Below, one piece after another: positions 19,516-27,898 of a DNA stretch of 64,000 nt. The position numbers and the translations under genes were made by a program. The notes under the pieces are model-generated. The model worked only from the letters and a program-made list of their open reading frames with translations, was not told where the DNA came from and did not search any database. Source of the DNA: Trypanosoma brucei gambiense DAL972 (Eukaryota > Euglenozoa > Kinetoplastea > Trypanosomatida > Trypanosomatidae); NCBI RefSeq assembly GCF_000210295.1, contig NC_026734.1:558001-622000 (forward strand). The letters run 5' to 3'. Positions within the stretch are counted from its first letter, which is position 1. Each line of letters begins with the position of its first letter.

Positions 19516-19629
19516 TCGATGCTCGGTGGCGGGGGGATGTGCAGCAGACAAAGGGGAAAATTTCTGTGTGTGTACATGCTTCGATTTGTGCAGACTGAAT
19601 TTTCTCGTGACGCATTCTGATTGTCTCTG
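19045..19629 (+). repeat. Right copy of the CDC23 3' region (probable assembly duplicate)
   Basis: It begins within the CDC23 coding region (equivalent of base 18204) and includes a TGA at 19305-19307. The first 180 bases differ from the left copy by many single-base insertions and changes that break the reading frame. After about 19230 the two become identical, until the left copy decays. Errors at the outer end of each copy are the mark of overlapping read ends. Confidence 0.8.
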
Positions 19630-20497
19630 TAGTGGAAGAAGGGACGTTTTTTTTTTTTTTTTACAACAGTCCCTTGGTTGGTTAGGCCCCATCACCCATT
19701 TTAGGTGTCCTTCCTTTCTCTTTCTTGTACTTGTGGGTTGGTTTATTCACATGCATGCAACCTGTTGAGTCCTGAGTATCTTTTCTTCAAATAGAGTTGC
19801 AACCTCCTTTGAGTTTTAGTCGTCGTGTTTTGGCCAACACCATTTATCGATGAACCGCCTCTTCGGCTCGGTTGCTGCCTGCTCCTATTGCTACTGCTAT
19901 TTATTTGTTGTTCTTATTGCGTCTCTTCCTGTCCGTTTGAGCAGTGCATGGTTAGGTTCCCCGCCCAAACAGCAGAATGCAAGAGGGCGAGGCTTCAGCA
20001 CTTTTTTTTTTTCGTGGAGGATAATTCTTTTGTGTCTTCCCCGTGAATGCTGTCTCCCCCACCACATTTCTCTTTTGTCCCCCTCTTTTGCCCACTGCTT
20101 AATCGCATTTCACGGGCCCTCCAATTGAAGGGTAGTAAAGCGCCAAGGGGTGCATGTACGTGTGTGTGTGTGTGTGTGCTGGAATAGAAAGGTGGTGAAG
20201 TGACCGAGAAGTAAAGGAGGAGGTGTGGAGGGGAAAGGAAGGTGTGAGTGCTTTGGGTGCGCCTCGTGGGATACTGAATTGTTACAATTCGCTTTCATCC
20301 CCTTCACCATTGCGTGTCAACCTCAACGTGCTCAGTACGTCTCTCCCCCTGCTCAGTCCTTTGCACCTTTGTGGACAGCGCCTTTGGCTGCGTGTGCATC
20401 CGTTGTGCCTTTGTACCTAAAAGGCTTGCACGTGAGAGGGAGAGTTGTTTAGAGTGTTGCTGGCTGAAGTTTCCAAAGAGGCACGTGTCCTTTAACC

Positions 20498-23236
20498 ATG
20501 GCAACACCTCGGCAGGGTCCAACCAGGCCACCATCTGCGGTAGCAGGGATGACGGAAGATGAAATAGCTGCTGGAGAGAATGCAGGGAAAAGTATGACTT
20601 GTCAAGGGGGACTGTATGCTACTTCTGAGCGGTGCAGGGAGTTGCTGGATGACGTTGCCAATAAGGAGAGGGCGCTGTCGCAGCTTCGTTGCGTGCTCGA
20701 GGAGATGACAGGTGCGTATGAGCAACTTGAGCGCCACAGCCAGCGGATAGAAACGGAGCTAGAGACACTCACCGCACGATACAACGTGCAGCAAGAGGAA
20801 CTTATCGCAGCCAAATCGAAGGTTTCTATGCAGGAATCTAAACTCCAGCAAGCCGACGAGGATTACCAGCGCCGCACGCAGCAGCTCCGGTGGGAACTCA
20901 AATCTGCAAGAGAGGAACGCGACGAAGTAACCACCGACCGCGAGTCGTTATGGACTCAAATACGGTCTCTGCGTGCCGGTGTGGAGGAACATAGACGTGT
21001 GCAACAGGCGGCCGAGGCTGCGTGGGAGAGCAAGCTCGCCGACGCTCGTAAGGAGGCGACGGAGAAAGCCCATGCAGTGCTGCGCGAAAGAGAGGAGATC
21101 CTATCCATTCGTGAAGCCGAGTTGCAGCGTGCGCTATCAAAGTTGGAGGGGCGATTTGATGAGACTGCTGCGGAGACCCGACGACTGGAGTTACTGAACG
21201 AGTCGCTGCGAGACCGGGTGGGCGAGATGCAGGAATGCGTTCAGCGGGAGGCAGAGATGCGCCACCGACTAGAGGCGGCCCGCGGTACACAACAGCAGGA
21301 AAACAAATTGCTCAGCGAGTGCATGGAGCTCGAACGGCGTGGACGTCGTGAGCAGCAAAAGGCCATCGAAGGCGGCTATGAGGCGCAGTTGCGGGAGGTG
21401 AAGCGATCGTACGAGCTGTTGGAGCGGGAGCGTCGCAGACAAGAAGAAGAGAGTTGCCGCGCACTAAGGGAGTCGAGGTTGGCTACCCAGCTCGCCCGAG
21501 ATGAGTGGTTAGCACAGCAACAACATCTGGAGCTGACAATCAGCGGGTTGCGAGGTGAGGTCGATCGAGGACGCCTGCGTTTTGATCAGGTGGACGAATT
21601 AAAGAAGCGAGCGGAGTCAGAATTGCTGCGCGCGCAACGTGAACTGCAATTTGTTCAGCAGCGCGAGACTACGCTGCAGGAGACGGTGGAAACCCTTCAA
21701 GGCACAGTGGCGAGACACCGGGCCACAGAGGTACGACTTGAAGGCGAGATTCAGAGGTTGCTGGCGGTTGTGGCGGAGCGGGAGCGTGAGGTTGAACGAT
21801 GGAAATGCGCAGCGGAGCGCCTAGAGTGGAAGAGGTATGTGGGGGCGGAAGAGGTGCCTTCACTTTCGTCACATGGTACCTGCCACTTCCATCAGCAATG
21901 TGGACATCAGGATGGACGCGATGTTGGGGAGATGTGCGGGCCGACCACTGAATTGCCGTTTTCACCTGAATCAGCCGTGCCCGCACAGCCGACAGTTGTG
22001 GGGTCTCTCGCCCCTGCGTGCAGTGGTCCAAGCACTCCGTCCCGACCTTTGCCAAGCTTTTTGACGCCTTGCCTCCGACAATATAAACGGTGCCAACAGC
22101 CTTACCATTCGCAACATATTGAGAGTATTGACCGTACTCCAAATTGTTTGCTTAATGATGTATCACGTTTCGATTGTACTCAGAGTAGCGAGGAGGTGCA
22201 GGCAGAACTGCTCCGTTCCATCGTTCAAGACGTGCTGTGGGAGCACCTACAGCCTGGTGATGGCGTTAGTATTAATTTAATGGGTGCAAACGGACATCCT
22301 TACAGCAGTGCTTCGCCCACAGGGGCGAGGGTGGGTGGACAGGGTGTACCACATATTTCCCCCTGGCACCATGAGAGTCGTCGGGGTCCTCCTGTGCCAA
22401 CCCGACCCATGGGAGAGCAGCGCAAGTCCGTGAAGGCTTCGCAGGAACGGTCCCAGACAGCGCATGACGCAACGCGAGCTCAGGGTAACTCATCACCGTT
22501 GCGCAACCCGTTGGTTGAGCTTCCCAATGCGTGTGCCACGCCGCTGCAGGGACCGATGCCTAGAGATTGTACAATACAGCTAAATATTCGCGACCGTAGC
22601 GGTGGTGCTGAGCACCATCGGTGCGGTTCTCTCAGTACTTCAGGCGCAATCGCGGGGTCTGCTGTAGCGGCGTCCGAAACGGCAGTGTCCCCAAAGGCCA
22701 CTCCAACACCGCCTTTCGTAGCAGTGACATCGACACCCAACTCGTCTACTCTTTGCTCTGGAGCGTTCCTCGCGTCAACTCCAAACAACCTTTCTGTGGG
22801 TTCCTCAGCAACGTCCCACCGACGGCGGTCGACATTGTCAACGCATTTTTGCAACAAAGAGAAATCCGAGAGGCGGAGTAACGTGCAGGGTTACTTTAGT
22901 AAGCGACGTCGGCAGCCGCCACATGATGTTGTAGCGGCGCCAGTGAGCTACGAGGGTGTTAATGAGTTGGGCGCGGGCTACGGTTTTGAGAGTAACCCCA
23001 ACAATAGTAATCAGAGATTCGGCAAACAAGGCAGAGACAGTCGTAGCGGACGAAGCCCAAGTGAGGGTAGTGTGAAGCGGTTGCCAAGCAGCGCTAGTGA
23101 TATCAGATGTACTTCCAATGTATTGTCCATTGGCAGTGACGTGACCTCCTCCACATGCGTGTCTGCTACACCACCGGCCCCGTTACTGCAACTAACAGCG
23201 CTCCAGGAGCGCTTTGCTACCATGTCTATTCTTTGA
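20498..23236 (+). CDS. Long coiled-coil protein of unknown function
   Basis: 912 residues starting at the ATG in ACCATGG. Residues about 40-455 form a nearly continuous coiled coil rich in Glu, Arg, Gln and Leu (for example LLERERRRQEEE). The second half is Ser/Pro/Thr-rich and probably disordered, apart from a short helical stretch VQAELLRSIVQDVLWEHL at about 566-583 that could be a binding motif. No enzymatic motif, signal peptide or membrane segment is visible. I do not recognise a named family; long coiled coils with disordered tails are common among trypanosome basal body, flagellum attachment and cytoskeletal proteins, but nothing here settles the location. Confidence 0.85.
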   Translation: MATPRQGPTRPPSAVAGMTEDEIAAGENAGKSMTCQGGLYATSERCRELLDDVANKERALSQLRCVLEEMTGAYEQLERHSQRIETELETLTARYNVQQEELIAAKSKVSMQESKLQQADEDYQRRTQQLRWELKSAREERDEVTTDRESLWTQIRSLRAGVEEHRRVQQAAEAAWESKLADARKEATEKAHAVLREREEILSIREAELQRALSKLEGRFDETAAETRRLELLNESLRDRVGEMQECVQREAEMRHRLEAARGTQQQENKLLSECMELERRGRREQQKAIEGGYEAQLREVKRSYELLERERRRQEEESCRALRESRLATQLARDEWLAQQQHLELTISGLRGEVDRGRLRFDQVDELKKRAESELLRAQRELQFVQQRETTLQETVETLQGTVARHRATEVRLEGEIQRLLAVVAEREREVERWKCAAERLEWKRYVGAEEVPSLSSHGTCHFHQQCGHQDGRDVGEMCGPTTELPFSPESAVPAQPTVVGSLAPACSGPSTPSRPLPSFLTPCLRQYKRCQQPYHSQHIESIDRTPNCLLNDVSRFDCTQSSEEVQAELLRSIVQDVLWEHLQPGDGVSINLMGANGHPYSSASPTGARVGGQGVPHISPWHHESRRGPPVPTRPMGEQRKSVKASQERSQTAHDATRAQGNSSPLRNPLVELPNACATPLQGPMPRDCTIQLNIRDRSGGAEHHRCGSLSTSGAIAGSAVAASETAVSPKATPTPPFVAVTSTPNSSTLCSGAFLASTPNNLSVGSSATSHRRRSTLSTHFCNKEKSERRSNVQGYFSKRRRQPPHDVVAAPVSYEGVNELGAGYGFESNPNNSNQRFGKQGRDSRSGRSPSEGSVKRLPSSASDIRCTSNVLSIGSDVTSSTCVSATPPAPLLQLTALQERFATMSIL

Positions 23237-23496
23237 TTAGCATGCGTCGAGCGATTTGTGGGCAACTGTTGGTCGACATGATATGGCTCACCGTGAACCC
23301 CGTGCATGCATACTCGAAACATGTGCCTGTTGCCTCCCTTTGCTACGGCGCTTCTAAGTTCATTGTGCTGCTGTACCAGCACCGATAAACGTTTTGTACA
23401 CGCGTACCCTCTCAGTTCGTTTTCTCCTCGCGCCCCCTGCTGTTGCGGGCAACTATTTATTGTTCCATCCGTTGGATAATCGCTCTCCCATTATAA
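23237..23496 (+). other. Short intergenic region
   Basis: About 260 bases. The pyrimidine-rich stretch 23411-23440 and the T-rich stretch 23455-23490 are not followed by an AG before the ATG at 23497; the next good AG lies inside the reading frame at 23531-23532. Confidence 0.6.
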
Positions 23497-25206
23497 ATGG
23501 ATATATATTTATTTTCCGTTTGGTTTATACAGAACGAGGAAAAGTGTTTGGATTTTCTAAACATTAGTAAGAAGAACAAAGCCAAGTCGAGCGTACAACA
23601 CATTGGCGGGTTAGCGCGAAAACAGAATCCTGAGCCCACAAAATCAATTTTTGTGTCGAGATACGGAGCACGATCACTGAAGACCTCGACAATGAAAGGT
23701 AACCAGGAATTTTTTCAGAAGGGTGGGGCCCACGTTTCCAAGGGCGTTCACATCAACCCACGCGTAAAGAAGGCTCAGTATGCCGTGCGCGGGCTTGTGC
23801 CGATGCGAGCCGACGAAATCAGGGAGGAAATCCGTTCAGGCACGGGGAAGTCGAAGTTCTCCTTCAACGAACTGGTTTACTGCAACATTGGCAACCCCCA
23901 AGCCCTGGAGCAGAAGCCGCTTACCTTTCACCGTCAAGTGATGTCGCTTATCGATGCTCCATTTCTGCTTGAGGATAACGCCGTCGTCTCTCGATATCCC
24001 TCTGATGCTGTTTCCCGTGCGCGTCTCTACTTGGGCCACATCGGCCAACGTACTGGCGCCTACACGGACTCCGCAGGCTATGCCTTTGTACGTGACATCG
24101 TCGCGCAGTATGTGAATGAGCGTGACGCCTATGTAAAACCGCTTCAGGAGGCATCGTCGATTGTGCTTACAGACGGCGCAAGCACTGGTGTGCGCATAAT
24201 CTTACAGACGCTTGTGGGCGATGAGAAGGACGCTGTGATGATTCCCATCCCGCAGTATCCGCTGTACACGGCACAGATTGCATTGTTGGGAGGTACCCCC
24301 GCGATGTATTACCTTCGTGAGAGCGAAGGCTGGGCGCTGAACGTTGGAGAGCTCGAGGCAGTATACAAAGACTGTGTGGCGAACGGAAACGCGACGCCCC
24401 GCGTGCTCGTCGTGATTAACCCTGGTAACCCTACAGGTGGCGTGTTGGAGCGCACTGTGATGGAGGAGGTTGCCAAGTTCTGTTGCGATCACGGTGTTGT
24501 GCTCATGGCCGATGAGGTTTACCAGGAAAATATCTACACCGCGACCAAGCGGTTTGAGAGTTTTCGGAAGATTGTGCTCGAACTTCCACCACCATACAAC
24601 ACCGACACCGTGCTTGTTTCCTTGCACTCCGTGTCGAAGGGTATTATCGGTGAGTGTGGTCGCCGTGGTGGGTACTTCACACTCACAAACGCTCCGCCTG
24701 AGTTAGTGGAGCAGGTGATGAAATTGTGCTCTATTAACCTCTGCAGCAACGTCAACGGTCAGCTTATGACGGCACTGATGTGCTCCCCGCCGAAACCTGG
24801 CGATGCGAGCTTCGACCGCTACACGGCAGAGTACAGTGGCATTTTTGAAAGCCTTAAGCGCCGTGCTGACCTGCTTGCAAAGGAACTGAACAACATCCGT
24901 GGCTTCAAGTCCCAATCTGTTGAGGGCGCCATGTACGCTTTCCCCACTATTGAGCTCCCTCCCAAGTACGTGAAGCACAACGATGAGATGAACTCAAAGG
25001 AGGGCCGACAGCTTGCGCCGGACGCGCGTTGGGCACTGGAGCTTCTCGAGAGCACCGGTATTGTTGTGGTGCCGGGTTCTGGCTTTGGGCAGCAGCCTGG
25101 GACACTGCACTTCCGCACGACGATCCTCCCACCCGAAGCGCATATGGAGCGTGTGGTGAAGGCTCTGCGCCAGTTCCAGGAGGGCATTTGGGCCAAGTAT
25201 GCATAA
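23497..25206 (+). CDS. ALAT: Alanine aminotransferase
   Basis: 569 residues if the first ATG is used; 504 from the in-frame ATG at 23692. It is a PLP enzyme exchanging the amino group between alanine and 2-oxoglutarate, important in trypanosome proline and glucose metabolism, where alanine is an excreted end product. Visible family features: HINPRVKKAQYAVRG, IPIPQYPLYTA, VINPGNPTGG, MADEVYQENIY, the PLP-lysine motif HSVSKGIIGECGRRGG (K381 of the long form) and VVPGSGFGQ. The core aligns along its length with human ALT. The first 65 residues have no counterpart in human ALT1, and a polypyrimidine-AG lies inside them, so the shorter start is likely for at least part of the mRNA. Location is cytosol in the short form. 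Confidence 0.95.
   Translation: MDIYLFSVWFIQNEEKCLDFLNISKKNKAKSSVQHIGGLARKQNPEPTKSIFVSRYGARSLKTSTMKGNQEFFQKGGAHVSKGVHINPRVKKAQYAVRGLVPMRADEIREEIRSGTGKSKFSFNELVYCNIGNPQALEQKPLTFHRQVMSLIDAPFLLEDNAVVSRYPSDAVSRARLYLGHIGQRTGAYTDSAGYAFVRDIVAQYVNERDAYVKPLQEASSIVLTDGASTGVRIILQTLVGDEKDAVMIPIPQYPLYTAQIALLGGTPAMYYLRESEGWALNVGELEAVYKDCVANGNATPRVLVVINPGNPTGGVLERTVMEEVAKFCCDHGVVLMADEVYQENIYTATKRFESFRKIVLELPPPYNTDTVLVSLHSVSKGIIGECGRRGGYFTLTNAPPELVEQVMKLCSINLCSNVNGQLMTALMCSPPKPGDASFDRYTAEYSGIFESLKRRADLLAKELNNIRGFKSQSVEGAMYAFPTIELPPKYVKHNDEMNSKEGRQLAPDARWALELLESTGIVVVPGSGFGQQPGTLHFRTTILPPEAHMERVVKALRQFQEGIWAKYA
23509..23532 (+). promoter_or_regulatory. Candidate trans-splice acceptor inside the annotated ALAT frame
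   Basis: A T-rich tract is followed by ACAG at 23529-23532, downstream of the first ATG at 23497. Use of this AG removes the first ATG and makes 23692 the first in-frame start, with a 5' UTR of about 160 bases. Confidence 0.5.
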
Positions 25207-26298
25207 GAAAGATGTGAAGGGTAACGAGGGAAGAAAGGGGATGGATATGTTAGGCTTGACACGGTGGTGCCACTGCGGCCGAAACTTTATCATTGCCGCC
25301 GTTGTGGAACTGGTGGAGAGAGCCGCTTCTTCTCGTTTTTTTTTGTTTTGAGGGAAGGGGTGGGGACTTGGCATCAGGGAATGACGCTCAAATGCGTGAA
25401 TGGGGAGTGTGTGGGATGGGCATTCGGGGGCTCAACAGCCAACCGCAGCCGTAGCAAAGGGGGCCAAAATAAGCAAGGAAGGAGGGAAATCAAAAAAAAA
25501 AAGGGAAGTGAGGGGGAAGGGGAGGTTAATTTTGGATCTGTGAATTTATTTCTATGAGTTTCCTTGTGAGCGCTCTCATCCCCCACCTCTAATCCTTATT
25601 TGTTTATTTACCTATTTTTGCTTTCCGTTGTATATTCATATAAATGAACATTCCATCTCTTGCAGGCGCTGCCATGGACTGCTTTTCTGACTGTTTCGTC
25701 CCGGCCGACTGCGCCATCACCAACGTTAAATGACTGCTTGGGGTCCAAATACGGCTGAAAAAAAAATTTTTTGTATATATGATAACACGTTAATATTTGT
25801 GTTTCTTTCCTTCTTTTTCTTTTTTTTTTGGTGAGTTGGGTTTACTTCCCTCACTTTATTTTGGCTCAACATTGATTTGATCTACTCCGGTTACTACTAC
25901 TATTACTATTACTATCACTATTACCATCACGATGACTATTGTTACTGTTGTTACTATTATTATTGTTATTTTTATTACTATAAATTTACTTTTATTGACG
26001 TTGGGCCAAACCAAACGGGTAAGCATATTGACACTATGTACTGGGAAATGGAAGGGTGGGAACTGAAAGAAAGCATGAAAACAAAAAAAAAACAAAATGA
26101 AACAGGTAGTGGGTAATGACAACAATATTATTAATTATCAAAATGTGTCGCCGCAGTCGCTTTTATTATTTAAGTTCTTACAAAAAAAAACGCTTGAGAG
26201 TGTCGTGGTTAACCACGTGCTCGTATCTGAGGTGTAAAATGTGTCGTGTATCGAAGGGAATTGTGTGCAGAGGGGAATAGCAAAGAGAGGAAAGGTAA

Positions 26299-26544
26299 GG
26301 GAGGAAGGGAGGAAGGGAGGAAGGGAGGAAGGGAGGAAGGGAGGAAGGGAGGAAGGGAGGAAGGGAGGAAGGGAGGAAGGGAGGAAGGGAGGAAGGGAGG
26401 AAGGGAGGAAGGGAGGAAGGGAGGAAGGGAGGAAGGGAGGAAGGGAGGAAGGGAGGAAGGGAGGAAGGGAGGAAGGGAGGAAGGGAGGAAGGGAGGAAGG
26501 GAGGAAGGGAGGAAGGGAGGAAGGGAGGAAGGGAGGAAGGGAGG
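26299..26544 (+). repeat. GGGAGGAA octanucleotide array (about 31 copies)
   Basis: Thirty perfect copies of the octamer plus six bases, without interruption. The + strand is entirely purine, with a GGG every eight bases (loops of five), which fits the G3N5 G-quadruplex pattern, and the tract also has mirror symmetry suited to triplex DNA. Because 8 is not a multiple of 3, frames stay open on both strands and create false 110-150-codon frames. Confidence 0.97.
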
Positions 26545-26707
26545 GGAAAACAGGGGGAAATGTAGAGGACTGAATAAATAAATAATTATAAATGAGCAAA
26601 AAGGGGTGTGCATGCGACGCTTATATGAGAAAGAGGAAATAGGGTGAAATGATGCAAATAAATTTAATAATGACGAGGGGAGGTGGTAAGACGCGGTGGA
26701 TAGAAAA

Positions 26708-26710
<3 letters not shown>

Positions 26711-26739
<29 letters not shown>
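26711..26739. repeat. (TA)n microsatellite
   Basis: A perfect 29-base TA run about 170 bases downstream of the octamer array. Confidence 0.9.
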
Positions 26740-26742
<3 letters not shown>

Positions 26743-27898
26743 GAATGATATGTGTATGTATTGGGGGAAGGGAATTGCAAGGGGAACAAATTATTCGAAT
26801 GCATGTTTTTTTTTTTTTATCCGTGTTGTGGCGTGGGGAAAAGGAAACTAACAAAGTGTTAGGCACAAGAGGGAGGGGTGTTTCTTCTTTAGTTTCATAT
26901 TGTTTTTTGTTTTTTCGACCTTGATGTGGTTTTATTCTTTAATTTTTTTGTTTGAATTGAGGCATATACATGTATATGTGCATAAGGTGCATGGAAAGGA
27001 GTGAAAGATGGGAATGAGCGAGGGATTTGGTGTTGTGTGCGCATGTATCTCATTTATTTCACTTTTCATTTATTTCAATTTTCTTTTTCTCTCACTTTTC
27101 TTTACTTTTCTCTCACTTTACTTTACTTTTCTCTCATTTCTCCCCTCTCCTACACATCAACGGCACTTCCTCTCTCCCGGCTGCACGTTTTTTCCTTTTT
27201 GACTGTTTCACTAGTCGCTCTCTTTCATTCTCTATTTTTTTTTTTTGCTTCACTGTTTACACTTTCACACACATCTATATTATTTTTATCCTGCATTTAT
27301 TCATTGATATCCTCTTCTTTTTCTTCCTCTTTTTGTATTTGTATTTCCACCCTATCACATACGCGTTGATCCGTTCGGTTCTGCGTATATATATATATAT
27401 ATATATCACCATACTCAGTCCATAGTCAAAGGACTAGAGGGGGGTAAAAAAAAAAGGGGGAATAGTGAAAAGGTGGTTAACTCCCGTGGTGTGTGTTTCT
27501 TTTTTTTTTCTTTTTTTTTGTGCGTGCGTTTCCACCGCCCGCCTTCACGTCGACACACATCCTATATAAACCGTACCACCACACAGGAAAATAAAACAGT
27601 TGGAACAAATAAACAAACGAAGGGTACGTGGTGAACAGGAGGAAAGAAAGAAGGAGAGAAACGCAAGGGGAAAAGGAAGGTGGAGGGATCGTTACAAAGC
27701 ATAAAGGGGAAAAAAAAACGTCACGGAGGAGGGAAAAGATAAGGCAAGACAAGGGAAGGAAAAAGAAAAATAAAAAGAGAAAAGAAAAAGGATATTCCAC
27801 GGTACACCAACATTGGCATTTAAAGGAGAAGTACAGGTGGTAAAGAGGGGAGCAGTGCCACTGAATTGTGGGGGATTGCTTTCATCTTTACAACTCTA

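Larger units (their letters stand above)
18463..20497 (+). other. Intergenic region containing assembly gap 1
   Basis: Two kilobases on paper, but probably only about 1.2 kb in reality because of the duplicated flanks. The unique part (19630-20497) has T-rich runs, a (TG)n tract at 20160-20178 and no supported gene. Confidence 0.6.
25207..27898 (+). other. Intergenic region rich in simple repeats
   Basis: About 2.7 kb without a supported gene. In order: a purine-rich stretch (25425-25530), degenerate TTA/CTA-type trinucleotide repeats (25890-25985), the GGGAGGAA octamer array (26299-26544), a (TA)n tract (26711-26739), T/C-rich sequence (27050-27380), another (TA)n tract (27386-27406), and T-rich runs at 27497-27520 with the first AG at 27585-27586, a candidate splice acceptor for the primase. 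Purine-rich sequence then fills the presumed 5' UTR. Confidence 0.65.

Noticed and set aside
26138..26613. Reading frames of 110-150 codons on both strands with GRKGGREE- or PPFLPSSL-type repeats
   Set aside because: They come entirely from the octamer array, which keeps all frames open; not coding.
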